DNA from: an uncultured Eubacterium sp.
GTDB lineage: Bacteria > Bacillota > Clostridia > Lachnospirales > Lachnospiraceae
DNA: 33,292 nt
Assembly (NCBI GenBank): GCA_947178105.1
Contig: CAMWXD010000048.1
Location: 1 to 33,292 of the forward strand
Reading direction: 5' to 3'
The notes under the pieces were generated by a model that saw only the letters and a list, made by a program, of their open reading frames with translations, had not been told where the DNA came from and made no database searches. The position numbers and the translations under genes were made by a program. Shown in pieces: positions 8,011 to 17,428 of this stretch (position 1 is its first letter; each line of letters opens with the position of its first letter).

Positions 8011-8040
8011 ACATTCATGTCATATAGATTGGAAGTACAG

Positions 8041-9096
8041 ATGAATGAATTAAATGCAAAAACCAATGGAAAATTACAGAACGTCATTGATTGGTTTACG
8101 AAAAACCGTAATACGCTTTTTCTGGCAATCTGTTTTGCAAATCATGGGTTTTATACCATCGTTTTTCATTATCTGGAGGTCTGGCAGTTGTCGGCGCTGA
8201 ACCTGGTGAGCTGTGCGTTTTATTTTGATTTTTTATTTATCAGGAAAGATACGTCTGAGAAAAGCATCGTCTACACTTACTTTGAAATCCTGCTGTTCTC
8301 GGTATTGAGTGAGATTGCGCTTGGCCCGGACTATGGTTTTTTTCTGTATATTGTCGGAATGTCGGCAACTGTATTTTATCTGGTGCCTTCGTATGGGAAC
8401 TGGCGTTTTTTGTTTCAGCTTATCGGGATTATTACAACGGTCATACTGGAAGGGGTTATTTTAAGCTTTGATATCCGGTTTCCGAATATCCAGGAGATGA
8501 TGGCGCCATACCGGATCCCGGTCTTTTTGTTCAATACTGGAATTACGGCTGTCATTGTGTTTGGCGCAACCTTCTTTTATTCGCAGGAGACAGAAAAAGT
8601 ATGGGAGTCCCTGCGCTACAGCACCAATCATGACGCGCTGACAGGGCTTTATAACCGCCGTTTTCTGGAACGCTATATAGAAGAGATCCCATATGACAAA
8701 CGAACGGACTATGTTGTTGCAATGGTAGATATCGATTTTTTTAAAAAAGTGAACGATACGTATGGACATGAAGCAGGCGATAAGGTATTGCAGACGATCT
8801 CTTCCTGCCTGCAGGAGACGGCTGGTGAAAAGAACCTGGCTGTACGCTGGGGCGGAGAAGAGTTTATTTTATATTTTCCAGATGCAACACAGGATATTGT
8901 TTACGGGAAAATGGAGGAGCTGCGGAAAGAAGTAGAGGCACTGGTCATTCCGTCGTCAGGCAGGCATATCAGGATTACTATTACATCAGGGATTGCGGCT
9001 GGGCTTGCAGACAGCAATTATGAGAAGGTAATCCTCAGTGCGGACGAAAAACTGTATCTTGGAAAGCAAAGGGGAAGAAACCAGGTGATCGTATAA
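8041..9096 (+). CDS. membrane-bound diguanylate cyclase (GGDEF)
   Basis: This protein makes the second messenger c-di-GMP from two GTP. The N-terminal half (about residues 20-185) has about six hydrophobic segments and no recognisable periplasmic sensor. The C-terminal GGDEF domain starts at NHDALTGLYNRRF and carries an intact A-site, RWGGEEF (GGEEF at residues 271-275), and VDIDFFKKVNDTYGHEAGD for metal and GTP binding. The inhibitory I-site RxxD is absent: the aligned bases encode GEKN, so product inhibition by that route is not expected. I place the start at ATG 8041 because GGAAG lies five bases before it, while the upstream ATG at 8017 has no binding site. The hybrid kinase gene follows after 37 bases and probably shares the transcript. 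Confidence 0.9.
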   Translation: MNELNAKTNGKLQNVIDWFTKNRNTLFLAICFANHGFYTIVFHYLEVWQLSALNLVSCAFYFDFLFIRKDTSEKSIVYTYFEILLFSVLSEIALGPDYGFFLYIVGMSATVFYLVPSYGNWRFLFQLIGIITTVILEGVILSFDIRFPNIQEMMAPYRIPVFLFNTGITAVIVFGATFFYSQETEKVWESLRYSTNHDALTGLYNRRFLERYIEEIPYDKRTDYVVAMVDIDFFKKVNDTYGHEAGDKVLQTISSCLQETAGEKNLAVRWGGEEFILYFPDATQDIVYGKMEELRKEVEALVIPSSGRHIRITITSGIAAGLADSNYEKVILSADEKLYLGKQRGRNQVIV

Positions 9097-9133
9097 GTAA
9101 AGGTGTGTAAAAAGGATAAGGGATAGGAAAAGT

Positions 9134-11692
9134 ATGGGGACAAGGTTGGATAGAAGGATAAAAAGATTTTTTGCATACAGTGTGGCAAGCGTATTGCTCG
9201 TATGTTTGGTAGTATTTTCCTGGGCGATCTTGTATATGCAGCAGCAGACAGAGAATTCAGTGGAAGATATCAGCAATATTTATATGGAAGAAGTAAGCTT
9301 TCAGATCCAGCAAAAATTTTCTTCCATTATTGACCTGCGTCTCGACCAGGTCAGAGGAGCGGTCAGAAGGGCGGAACAGGAAGAGGCGGATTCCTGGGAC
9401 GCACTGATGGAAGATCTTAAATTCAGCGCGGAAGTGCGGGATTTTACATATATGGGGCTTTATTCGCAGGCTGGGGAAGAAGAACGGATTGTCGGAAAGA
9501 ACCTGGAGATTTCAGATTATGACAGAATGCTGCAAAATATCCGGGAGAACGGCAGCGCCATTGCAGTGGCGACTGACAAGAAAGACGAAAAATACCTTCT
9601 GCTGGCGGTAGAAGTAAGCTATCCTTTGAAAAACGGCGGAGTCAGTACGGCGCTGATAGGGGGCGTTCCGATGGATTACCTAAAGGAAGCGCTTTTTCTG
9701 GACGAAAAGGACGCTAAGGTATATTCGCATGTGATTGCCAAAGACGGAGCGTTTGTCATCCGCAGCAACGATGCTTACCGGGATAATTATTTTAACCGTA
9801 TGGAAGCTTTGTTTGAAGAAGTGAACGGAAAGACGGTGGAAGACTTTAAGAGCGAGCTGAAAAATGCACTGGAAACAGGCCAGCATTATTCTACGGTAAT
9901 TTCTGTGGACGGGGAGCACAGATACCTGTGCTGTACGCCGATTTCAAAGAAGGTGGACTGGTATCTTGTGGCGATTATGCCGAGCAGTGTGTTAAACGAG
10001 CGGCTCAGCAGGCTGGATGCGGTGCGTATTGTAATTATGATAAGTTCCGCAATGATGATCCTCGTTACGATGCTGATTATTTTTATTAAGTATTACAAGC
10101 TTTCCAAGCAGCAGATGCAGGAGCTGGATAAAAAAGAACGTGCGGCAGTGCGGGCAAATATGGCGAAAAGTGAATTTCTGTCCAGTATGAGCCATGATAT
10201 CCGCACGCCGATGAATGCAATTATCGGCATGACGGAGATTGCCCTTCGGAATGTGCAGGATGTGGTGCGTGTGGAGGACTGCCTGAAAAAGGTACGTTTA
10301 TCCAGCAAGCATCTGCTGGGGCTGATTAACGACGTACTGGATATGTCCAAGATCGAAAGCGGAAAAATGACGCTGAATATCAGCCAGATGTCTCTGCGCG
10401 AAGCGATGGATGATATTGTCAATATTATGCAGCCGCAGGTAAAGGAACGCAATCAGTACTTTGATATTTTTATCCGGGACATCCTGGCGGAAAATGTCTG
10501 CTGCGACGCGGTGCGCCTAAACCAGGTACTGTTAAATCTTTTGTCCAATGCGGTGAAGTTTACGCCGGAGGAAGGCAGGATTGACGTGCACTTGTGGCAG
10601 GAAGCGTCTGCAAAGGGGGACAATTACATCTGTACACATTTTGTGGTGGAGGATACGGGCATCGGCATGTCAGAAGAGTTTCAGAAGAAAATCTTTGACA
10701 CGTTTGCGCGCGAAGAGGAAAATGAAAAGGTGCAAAAGATCGTCGGGACTGGCCTTGGCACCTCTATTACAAAAAGTATCGTGACGCTGATGGGCGGAAC
10801 GATTGAGGTGCACAGCAAGCAGGGAGAGGGGAGCTGCTTTCATGTCATTGTAGACCTGGAAAAAGCCGAGCAGTCCGAACAGGATATGCTGCTGCCAGAA
10901 TGGAATGTGCTTGTCGTAGATGATAATGAGATGCTTTGCTTAAGTGCGGTTGCCAACCTGGAAGCGCTAGGCGTCCATGCGGACTGGACGATGGATGGGA
11001 TGCAGGCGGTAGACCTGATCGAAGAGCGCCATAACAGGCAGGAGGATTATCATTTTGTGCTTGTAGACTGGAAAATGCCGAATATGGACGGGGTTGCTAC
11101 CATCCGGGAGATTCACCGCAGGGTCGGCAAGGATGTCCCGATCTTTCTGATCTCGGCATACGACTGGAGCGAGCTGGAGGAGCAGGCTTTTGATGCGGAT
11201 ATCGAAGGATTTATTTCCAAGCCGCTGTTTAAATCCACGTTGTTTGCGCGTCTGAAGCAGTATGTGGACGGCGATGCCTTTGGCAGTGACGAAGGGGATG
11301 AAGAGCTGGATTTTACCGGAAAGCATGTGCTTTTGGCGGAGGATATCGATATTAACTGGGAGATCGCAAACGAGATCTTTTCGGCAGTCGGGCTGAACCT
11401 GGAATGGGCGGTCAACGGACAGGACTGTCTGGATAAATTTGTACAGTCCGAGGTCGGTTATTACGACGCGGTGCTGATGGATGTGCGGATGCCGGTTATG
11501 AACGGCTATGATGCGACAAGGGCGATCCGGGCGTTAGACCGTCCAGATAAAGACCTGCCGATTATCGCGATGACCGCGGATGCTTTTGCGGACGATGCGC
11601 AGCGCTGCTTTGAGAGCGGGATGAACGACCATCTGACAAAACCGCTCGATATCCGCGAGTGTATGCGTGCCTTCCAGAAATATTTAAAATAA
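9134..11692 (+). CDS. hybrid sensor histidine kinase with two receiver domains
   Basis: The 852-residue membrane sensor phosphorylates itself and passes the phosphate to its own receivers. A first membrane helix (about residues 15-38) and a second (about 295-320) bracket an extracellular region of about 250 residues that reads like a dCache sensor. The HisKA phosphoacceptor is H354 in [15 protein letters not shown]. The HATPase contains [23 protein letters not shown] and [10 protein letters not shown]. Receiver 1 has VVDDNE and phosphoacceptor D645 ([10 protein letters not shown]). Receiver 2 has AEDIDIN and D783 ([10 protein letters not shown]) with a conserved TADAF. No histidine phosphotransfer domain is fused. 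Coupling to the GGDEF gene upstream suggests one signalling unit, but no output regulator is adjacent. Confidence 0.92.
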   Translation: MGTRLDRRIKRFFAYSVASVLLVCLVVFSWAILYMQQQTENSVEDISNIYMEEVSFQIQQKFSSIIDLRLDQVRGAVRRAEQEEADSWDALMEDLKFSAEVRDFTYMGLYSQAGEEERIVGKNLEISDYDRMLQNIRENGSAIAVATDKKDEKYLLLAVEVSYPLKNGGVSTALIGGVPMDYLKEALFLDEKDAKVYSHVIAKDGAFVIRSNDAYRDNYFNRMEALFEEVNGKTVEDFKSELKNALETGQHYSTVISVDGEHRYLCCTPISKKVDWYLVAIMPSSVLNERLSRLDAVRIVIMISSAMMILVTMLIIFIKYYKLSKQQMQELDKKERAAVRANMAKSEFLSSMSHDIRTPMNAIIGMTEIALRNVQDVVRVEDCLKKVRLSSKHLLGLINDVLDMSKIESGKMTLNISQMSLREAMDDIVNIMQPQVKERNQYFDIFIRDILAENVCCDAVRLNQVLLNLLSNAVKFTPEEGRIDVHLWQEASAKGDNYICTHFVVEDTGIGMSEEFQKKIFDTFAREEENEKVQKIVGTGLGTSITKSIVTLMGGTIEVHSKQGEGSCFHVIVDLEKAEQSEQDMLLPEWNVLVVDDNEMLCLSAVANLEALGVHADWTMDGMQAVDLIEERHNRQEDYHFVLVDWKMPNMDGVATIREIHRRVGKDVPIFLISAYDWSELEEQAFDADIEGFISKPLFKSTLFARLKQYVDGDAFGSDEGDEELDFTGKHVLLAEDIDINWEIANEIFSAVGLNLEWAVNGQDCLDKFVQSEVGYYDAVLMDVRMPVMNGYDATRAIRALDRPDKDLPIIAMTADAFADDAQRCFESGMNDHLTKPLDIRECMRAFQKYLK

Positions 11693-11698
11693 ACGGGA

Positions 11699-11727
11699 TT
11701 GCATTTTTTGCATTTTTTCGGTATAAT
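11699..11727 (+). promoter_or_regulatory. promoter of the amino acid ABC transporter operon
   Basis: TTGCAT (11699-11704), a 17-base T-rich spacer and TATAAT (11722-11727) lie 44 bases before the lipoprotein start. The hexamers and spacing match those at 7917-7945. Confidence 0.65.
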
Positions 11728-11770
11728 GGCAAAGATATTGATGCGGAATTGTTCGCAAAAGGAGGATAAA

Positions 11771-12682
11771 ATGAAAAAATTATTAGCAGCTTTCCTAACA
11801 TGCACCCTGGCTGCGGCAATGCTCGTCGGGTGCGGCAGTGCAGACAGTGATAGCGGGAATGCGTCTAACCAGGATGTCAATGCCGAGATCACGCAGGCAG
11901 ACGACACAGGTACAGACAATGCCGATGCGGGCAGCGCAGGCGATACCAGTGCAGACAACGCGGACGCAGGCAGCACAGACGGTTCCGACGCGGCTCCGGC
12001 GCAGGTAAAGACGGTAAAAGAAGGCGTACTTACGATGGCGACAAACGCAACATTTCCGCCGTATGAGTATTACGAGGGCAATGAGATCGTCGGTATCGAC
12101 GTAGAGATCGCAGGTGCGATCGCACAAAAGCTTGGGCTGGAATTAAAGATTGAGGATATGGAGTTTAATTCCATTATTATCGCAGTCACACAGGGCAAGG
12201 CGGATCTCGGGCTGGCTGGCATGACGGTGATGGAAGAACGCCTGGACGCTGTCAATTTTTCAGATTCTTATGCAACAGGCATCCAGGCAATTATTGTGCC
12301 GCAGGATTCTGATATTCAGGGCGTAGAAGACTTAAACGGCAAAAAGATCGGCGTACAGCTATCTACGACAGGCGATATTTATGCAAAAGATGATTTTGGC
12401 GAAGAAAACGTGGAGGCGTACAACAAAGGTGCGGACGCGGTGATGGCGTTAAAGCAGGGCAAGGTAGACGCGGTCATTATCGACAATCAGCCTGCGCTTG
12501 CTTTTGTAAAGGATGCCGAAGGGCTGAAGGTGCTGGATACACAGTATAAGGTCGAGGATTATGCTGCTGCGCTTGCCAAGGACAACGAAGAACTGCTTGC
12601 GGCAGTTAACGGCGCACTGGCTGAGCTGAAAGATGACGGAACGCTCCAGTCTATTATTGACAAGTATATTATAGCAGAATAA
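11771..12682 (+). CDS. polar amino acid ABC transporter, substrate-binding lipoprotein
   Basis: This extracellular receptor captures an amino acid and delivers it to the permease encoded next door. I start it at ATG 11771, with GGAGG four bases clear. The product then begins with a lipoprotein signal peptide (MKKLLAAFLTCTLAAAMLVGC; lipobox LVGC, Cys21 lipidated). An Asp/Ala/Gly/Ser-rich low-complexity tether follows (about 22-80), then the SBP_bac_3 fold. Its opening ATNATFPPYEYYEGNEIVGIDVEI and the later GKADLGLAGMTVMEERLDAVNFSDSY are typical of glutamine/cystine/histidine-type receptors. The ligand cannot be named from sequence. A terminator-like hairpin separates it from the permease, as often seen where the receptor is made in excess. 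Confidence 0.92.
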   Translation: MKKLLAAFLTCTLAAAMLVGCGSADSDSGNASNQDVNAEITQADDTGTDNADAGSAGDTSADNADAGSTDGSDAAPAQVKTVKEGVLTMATNATFPPYEYYEGNEIVGIDVEIAGAIAQKLGLELKIEDMEFNSIIIAVTQGKADLGLAGMTVMEERLDAVNFSDSYATGIQAIIVPQDSDIQGVEDLNGKKIGVQLSTTGDIYAKDDFGEENVEAYNKGADAVMALKQGKVDAVIIDNQPALAFVKDAEGLKVLDTQYKVEDYAAALAKDNEELLAAVNGALAELKDDGTLQSIIDKYIIAE

Positions 12683-12690
12683 AGCAGTTA

Positions 12691-12720
12691 GCAGAGGGCA
12701 AATTACCGCCCTCTTTTCTG
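12691..12720 (+). terminator. intercistronic hairpin with T-run (attenuator)
   Basis: AGAGGGC (12693-12699) pairs with GCCCTCT (12708-12714) and is followed by TTTT. Outer GCAGA/TCTGC bases extend it. It sits between receptor and permease and would lower downstream expression without ending the operon completely. Confidence 0.65.
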
Positions 12721-12761
12721 CTTTTCGCCTGTGATCGTTTTAAGGAGGTTTATAAAACAGG

Positions 12762-13481
12762 ATGGAAAACCTGAAAGCAATCATTGACAAATTTTTTATC
12801 ACAGACAATCGGTGGCAGTATTTTACCGGCGGCCTGGCGATTACGCTGCGGGTAACAGCAGGCGCGCTGTTGATCGGGCTTTTGATCGGCGTGGTTGTCT
12901 CGATTATCCGCTCGTCCCATGACCAGGTCAACCAGAAAGAGCTTGGCGCGCCGGCGAGGGCGGTTTTTTGGGTGCTGAATACGGCGGCAAGGCTGTACCT
13001 GACGGTCATCCGCGGGACACCGACGCTTGTGCAGCTTTTGCTGATCTATTTTTTCTTTTTGCAGAATGTAGACAATAAGGTGACGACAGCAACGATCGCC
13101 TTTGGCATTAACTCCGGGGCATACCTGGCGGAGATCTTCCGCTCCGGCATTATGTCGATCGACAAAGGGCAGATGGAGGCAGGGCGTTCCCTGGGGCTGA
13201 GCTACACAAAGACCATGCGCAAAATCATACTTCCGCAGGCGTTTAAAAATGCGCTGCCTGCGCTGATTAATGAGATTATTACGCTGTTAAAAGAGACGTC
13301 GATCTGCGGTTACATAGGCTTAAACGACCTGACGAGGGGCGCGGAGATTATCGGAGGAGCTACTTATGAGCAGTTTGTACCGCTGTTAGCCGCTGCTTTG
13401 ATCTATCTTGCCGTAGTGATGTTCTTTACCTGGATTATGGGTATTGTGGAAAGGAGGCTCAGAGAAAGTGATCGCCGTTAA
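12762..13481 (+). CDS. polar amino acid ABC transporter, permease
   Basis: This 239-residue inner-membrane channel subunit belongs to the HisM/GlnP group. It has about five hydrophobic segments and the permease coupling loop [40 protein letters not shown] (about residues 130-168), which carries the EAA motif contacting the ATPase. The earlier [17 protein letters not shown] stretch is also diagnostic. AAGGAGG lies about 14 bases before the ATG, a longer gap than usual, so translation may be weaker. The end overlaps the ATPase start by 14 bases, indicating translational coupling. Confidence 0.92.
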   Translation: MENLKAIIDKFFITDNRWQYFTGGLAITLRVTAGALLIGLLIGVVVSIIRSSHDQVNQKELGAPARAVFWVLNTAARLYLTVIRGTPTLVQLLLIYFFFLQNVDNKVTTATIAFGINSGAYLAEIFRSGIMSIDKGQMEAGRSLGLSYTKTMRKIILPQAFKNALPALINEIITLLKETSICGYIGLNDLTRGAEIIGGATYEQFVPLLAAALIYLAVVMFFTWIMGIVERRLRESDRR

Positions 13482-14190
13482 AAATCTGACAAAACAATTT
13501 GGGAACCATCTTGTATTGGACAATATTACAGAAACGATTGAGGCAGGCGAAAAGATCGCTATTATAGGCCCGTCCGGCTCCGGGAAATCGACGTTTTTGC
13601 GCTGCCTGAACCTGTTGGAGCAGCCTACAAGCGGGCAGATTATTTTTGACGGGACAGATATTACCGGGAAGGGCGTGGATATTAATAAGATCCGCCAGCA
13701 GATGGGTATGGTGTTCCAGCATTTTAACCTGTTTCCGCATCTGTCGATTATGGATAATATTACGCTGGCTCCGCTGCAGCTAAAGCTGATGGGCAGGGAA
13801 GAGGCGCAGGAGGAAGCGCTGCGTTTGCTTAAGATTGTCAACCTGGCGGAAAAAGCGAATGCTTATCCAGGCCAGTTGTCCGGCGGGCAGAAGCAGAGGA
13901 TTGCCATTGTGCGTTCCCTGGCGTTAAAGCCCAAAATGATGCTGTTCGATGAACCGACCTCTGCGCTAGACCCGGAGATGGTCGGGGAAGTTCTGGAGGT
14001 TATGAAGGGGCTGGCGGACGATGGTATGACGATGGCGGTTGTGACACATGAAATGGGTTTTGCAAAGGAAGTGGCAACGCGCGTGTTTTTTGTGGATGAA
14101 GGGCATATTTTAGAGAAAGGGACGCCGCAGCAGGTGTTTGAAGAGCCAAAAAATGCAAGGACACAGGAATTTTTATCAAAAGTGCTGTAA
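13468..14190 (+). CDS. polar amino acid ABC transporter, ATP-binding protein
   Basis: This 240-residue cytoplasmic ATPase of the GlnQ/HisP family energises the transporter. Visible motifs are Walker [10 protein letters not shown] (near residue 32), Q-loop [11 protein letters not shown], signature LSGGQKQR, Walker [13 protein letters not shown] and the switch histidine in [11 protein letters not shown] choose the GTG at 13468 because AGGAGG (13452-13457) lies ten bases before it, which gives the canonical [12 protein letters not shown] opening. The ATG at 13444 would add eight residues within the permease gene and has no suitable site. Confidence 0.93.
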   Translation: MIAVKNLTKQFGNHLVLDNITETIEAGEKIAIIGPSGSGKSTFLRCLNLLEQPTSGQIIFDGTDITGKGVDINKIRQQMGMVFQHFNLFPHLSIMDNITLAPLQLKLMGREEAQEEALRLLKIVNLAEKANAYPGQLSGGQKQRIAIVRSLALKPKMMLFDEPTSALDPEMVGEVLEVMKGLADDGMTMAVVTHEMGFAKEVATRVFFVDEGHILEKGTPQQVFEEPKNARTQEFLSKVL

Positions 14191-14342
14191 AATCCGGTTT
14201 TTTGATTTTGTTTTTTCATGTGATTCTAATGTAAAAATGCAAGAATAGTCTTATGAAAATGTAACAAATGGACGAAATATATTCTAATAGGGTTATTTGC
14301 GTTTGAGGTATCAGATCAGCAGAATTACAGGAGGAAATGCAT

Positions 14343-15014
14343 ATGAGTTTGTCAGTTTCTGGTTATATCAGACAATTCTATAAGGGTAATGTGTTCGGGG
14401 CGACAGCAAACGGGAGGAACGGACAGCCTTCCTACCGTCTGTTTTCCTCAGATATGAAAGCGCTCCGGCAGGCGGTCAGAGGGCTTGGGGACTATGACTA
14501 CAATGATCAGGAGAGTGACGGCGAAGAGCTGGTAAATAAAGTAAAGGCGTTTGTCAATACGTATAATAATTTTGTCGATTCCGCAAAAAGCATGGACGAC
14601 GAAGAGGTTGACCGCTATATGAGTAAGCTGAAAAAGCTGACGAAGGGAAGTGCGGAGGAGCTTTCGGATATCGGTATTAGCATCCAAAACAACGGGAAGC
14701 TAAAGATCGATGAAAAGACGCTCGCTGGTACAGGCAGATATGAGGTCAGCAAGCTGTTTTCATCCGATGCGGAATTTTCCGGAAAAATCGAACAGCAGAT
14801 GAAAAAGACCTATAATATGATGGTCAGGAACAGCCTGAATATCCCAAAGCAGAGTACGCAGTCTGTAAAAAAGACAGAATCAGGTACGCAGCCGCCGGAA
14901 GTGGGCGATGGGACAGGCGAAGAAGAGGAAAAGCCTCCGGTACAGGAGGATATCGAGCTGGCGAGGCAGCTCGTGCAGGCACTGGCAGGCAGCAGCGTGG
15001 ATTATACCGTGTGA
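14343..15014 (+). CDS. FliD-like cell-surface or secreted protein of unknown role
   Basis: This 223-residue protein starts at ATG 14343, eight bases after AGGAGG; the ATG at 14337 is too close to the site. The middle reads like the C-terminal domain of flagellar cap protein FliD: a coiled-coil stretch VNKVKAFVNTYNNFVDSAKS (about 60-80), then LSDIGISIQNNGKLKIDEKTLAG (about 112-134) and a VSKLF element. The N-terminus is unlike full FliD, and the tail is a Pro/Glu/Gly-rich stretch. There is no signal peptide. No other flagellar gene is near, so it may be an exported relative used outside flagella. The 150 bases upstream are AT-rich with no clear promoter. Confidence 0.6.
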   Translation: MSLSVSGYIRQFYKGNVFGATANGRNGQPSYRLFSSDMKALRQAVRGLGDYDYNDQESDGEELVNKVKAFVNTYNNFVDSAKSMDDEEVDRYMSKLKKLTKGSAEELSDIGISIQNNGKLKIDEKTLAGTGRYEVSKLFSSDAEFSGKIEQQMKKTYNMMVRNSLNIPKQSTQSVKKTESGTQPPEVGDGTGEEEEKPPVQEDIELARQLVQALAGSSVDYTV

Positions 15015-15039
15015 TGACGTTGTTTCGGCCAGCAGCGCA

Positions 15040-15221
15040 AATTGTAAGTTACTTTTCACACCCAGACCTTTGCACTCCGCTGCAAAGGTCGTGAGAACGT
15101 GTAAATTCAGCCTAGAAGGCATCCAGTCCTTCGCCAAAGGCGAATTTTCAATGGACTGGATGCCGTTACTTTTCACAGCACAGCCGTTTTTTGGCTGGGG
15201 TGTGAAAAGTAACAATTGTAA
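15040..15221 (+). repeat. 8-bp target duplications flanking MITE copy 1
   Basis: AATTGTAA occurs at 15040-15047 immediately before the element and again at 15214-15221 immediately after it, an exact 8-bp direct repeat. Confidence 0.85.
15048..15213 (+). mobile_element. 166-bp MITE-like element, copy 1
   Basis: The element has inverted ends (GTTACTTTTCACACC at the left, its inverse GGTGTGAAAAGTAAC at the right) and no coding capacity. Internally it contains three further hairpins: GACCTTTGCA/TGCAAAGGTC, GGCATCCAGTCC/GGACTGGATGCC enclosing TTCGCC/GGCGAA, and CAGCC/GGCTG. An internal copy of the end sequence, GTTACTTTTCACA, lies at 15165-15177, so the last 49 bases form a hairpin of their own. 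It matches the second copy at 20917-21082 (inverted) almost base for base. It lies between the FliD-like gene and the promoter of the first LRR protein. Confidence 0.88.
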
Positions 15222-15252
15222 ATTTTACCAGATAATTTCACATGGTTTGCTG

Positions 15253-15281
15253 TTGTAGAAATTGGGTAAATAGTATATAAT
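15253..15281 (+). promoter_or_regulatory. promoter of the LRR protein gene
   Basis: TTGTAG (15253-15258), a 17-base spacer and TATAAT (15276-15281) start 31 bases after the MITE copy 1 target duplication. Confidence 0.6.
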
Positions 15282-15340
15282 TTCCTTATAAAAGGCAATA
15301 AAAAGACTGCGAGAGCAGAGCACAGGGGGATAGGATAGAA

Positions 15341-17410
15341 ATGAACAAAAGGATGTGGGCAGCGGCGCTTGCGGCAGCAGTGATGTTTTCCTCGGCCGCT
15401 ATGCTGCCATCGAATGACATACAGGTCGTTATGGGTGCAGCAGCGAGTGCGTCGAGCGGTTCAGAAGTGGAAGATAAGTCTACGGACGGCAGGACGACGG
15501 CAACAGGATTTACGTTTACAGTCAGCGGCAAGGAGGCTACGATTACCGGTTATTCGGGATCTGTGAAGGATCTTGCGATCCCGACAAAGATTACAGTGGA
15601 ACAGGAAAGCTCCTCTGGGAGCGGTACAGGCGGTTCTGCGCAGAATCCGAGTACGACATCGACAGAATACCAGGTAGTTGCGATTGGGAACAATGCATTC
15701 AGTGGCAATCTCGGTATTCAGAAGCTGACGATGTCAGGCGGTATTGACAAGGACGGGAAAGTGTTTGGAATCCGTTCGATCGGGGAGCGGGCTTTTTTCG
15801 CCTGCCATGACCTGTCGAGTATTGAGATCGCATCTACGACAGATTCCATAGGCAAATATGCGTTTACGGACTGTGTCGCGTTAAGTACGATAAAGGTTGC
15901 GGACAGCAACCAGAGATATAAGGTGATCGATAATGCGTTATATTACTATACCGCAGGAGTCGGCACCGGAGAGTACAAGCTGGTGCAGTTCCCGCTTGCA
16001 GATAAGGCGACAGAATACAAAGTGCCGGATGCGATCTCTGGTACCCTGACGGAGATTGAGGACGGTGCGTTCTGGGGCGCCCCGGCTCTTGAGACGATTA
16101 CCATACCGGCTACAGTAAGGGAAATCGGCGACAATGCGTTTACAGAATGCAAAAAGCTAAAAAATATTTCCCTGCCGGCAGGGCTTAAGTCGCTCGGAGA
16201 GGAAGCGTTTAAAGGAGACACTTCGCTGGCGGAGGTAACGCTGCCGGCAGGCATTACGACGATCCAGCCTGGCACGTTCCAGTATTGTGAGGCATTGAAA
16301 AAAGTAAACCTGTCTGATGATCTAAAGATTATCGGCAACCGGGCATTTCAGGGATGTAAGTCACTGACGGAATTCGACGTGCCGGGCAATGTGACGACGC
16401 TTGGCGACCAGGCGTTTGCGCAGTGCGAGTCGCTGCACCAGATTACCATACCGATGCGTACGACATCGATTGGAAGCGGGGTGTTTACCGGGACAAAGGT
16501 GACTGTGCTGTGCCACAATGGTTCTCAGGCATCCGTTTATGCAGCGGCAAACGGGCTTACGACAGAACGTACGTATACGGTCAGCTTTTATACAAATTCT
16601 ACTTATACAAACCTGATCTCGGCACAGGAGATCGTAGAAGGCAAGGATGCGGTGCCGCCGCAGGTTGACGGCAGGGACGGCTACCGGATGAGCTGGAGCG
16701 GCAGCTATACGGCGATCAAGCAGGATACAAGAGTCTACGAGGTCTGGGTTAAGCTGTTTAATGTTACGTTTGTAGACAGCTTTAACGGCAGGACGGAAGT
16801 GGTGCAGGTAGACGAAGGACAGATGGTCGTGCCGCCGGCATGGACAATGTCCGGTTATACATTGGAATGGGATACCGACCTGGACGATTATGTGACGTCT
16901 GATTTTACGGTACGCGCGACATGGCGCAATAATAAAACAGGCAATAAGCTCAGCGCAAACGCAGTCAAGCCGGCAGCCAAAGGGACGGAGGTTACAAAAG
17001 GCAACAACAAATACCTGGTCAGCTCATCGAATGCCGGAAACCCGACGGTGAAGTTTGTTGGGCTGGTAAATGCAAATGTGAGCAATGTGGCGATACCGGA
17101 GACGATCTCTGTAGGAGGCGTGCAGTACCGGGTGACGCTGATTAGCGCAAATGCGTTAAAGGATAACAAAAGCGTTACGAGTGTGATTATCAGCCAAAAT
17201 GTCAAGAGCATCTGTGCAAAATCCTTTAACAACTGCACGAAGCTAAAGAAGATCAAGCTTAAGAGCAAAGTGATCTCCAAAATGAATAATAAAGCATTTG
17301 CCGGGATCCATGCGAAAGCTGTATTTTATACGTATAATTCACAGCTTGCAAAATATGAACAGATGCTCAAAAGCGCCGGCGTAAAAAAACCGACGGTCAA
17401 ACGCTTGTAA
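15341..17410 (+). CDS. BspA-like leucine-rich repeat surface protein (paralogue 1)
   Basis: This 689-residue exported protein has a signal peptide at residues 1-30 (basic MNKR, then an Ala-rich core). Next come about six to eight LRR_5/BspA repeats (about 90-395) with the recurring pattern IGxxAFxxCxxLxxIxIPxxVxxIG. Two InlB/Flg_new-type beta modules follow (VSFYTNSTYTNLISAQ... near 410 and VTFVDSFNGRTEVVQVDEG near 465, each with a GY.L.W core). A final LRR-like block (ISANALKDNKSVTSVIISQNVKSI) ends at a Lys-rich tail. There is no LPxTG, so anchoring is unclear. Related proteins bind host or matrix surfaces. A second copy of the architecture follows three bases after the stop. Confidence 0.88.
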   Translation: MNKRMWAAALAAAVMFSSAAMLPSNDIQVVMGAAASASSGSEVEDKSTDGRTTATGFTFTVSGKEATITGYSGSVKDLAIPTKITVEQESSSGSGTGGSAQNPSTTSTEYQVVAIGNNAFSGNLGIQKLTMSGGIDKDGKVFGIRSIGERAFFACHDLSSIEIASTTDSIGKYAFTDCVALSTIKVADSNQRYKVIDNALYYYTAGVGTGEYKLVQFPLADKATEYKVPDAISGTLTEIEDGAFWGAPALETITIPATVREIGDNAFTECKKLKNISLPAGLKSLGEEAFKGDTSLAEVTLPAGITTIQPGTFQYCEALKKVNLSDDLKIIGNRAFQGCKSLTEFDVPGNVTTLGDQAFAQCESLHQITIPMRTTSIGSGVFTGTKVTVLCHNGSQASVYAAANGLTTERTYTVSFYTNSTYTNLISAQEIVEGKDAVPPQVDGRDGYRMSWSGSYTAIKQDTRVYEVWVKLFNVTFVDSFNGRTEVVQVDEGQMVVPPAWTMSGYTLEWDTDLDDYVTSDFTVRATWRNNKTGNKLSANAVKPAAKGTEVTKGNNKYLVSSSNAGNPTVKFVGLVNANVSNVAIPETISVGGVQYRVTLISANALKDNKSVTSVIISQNVKSICAKSFNNCTKLKKIKLKSKVISKMNNKAFAGIHAKAVFYTYNSQLAKYEQMLKSAGVKKPTVKRL

Positions 17411-17428
17411 GGATTGGAGGACAGATGG

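Noticed and set aside
15048..15213. CRISPR array or tRNA-like gene for the hairpin-rich repeat
   Set aside because: There are no regularly spaced direct repeats and no cloverleaf. Inverted ends plus target duplications explain it better.
14908..15258. 116-codon plus-strand ORF crossing MITE copy 1
   Set aside because: It overlaps the end of the FliD-like gene out of frame and reads through the element's hairpins; no ribosome binding site.
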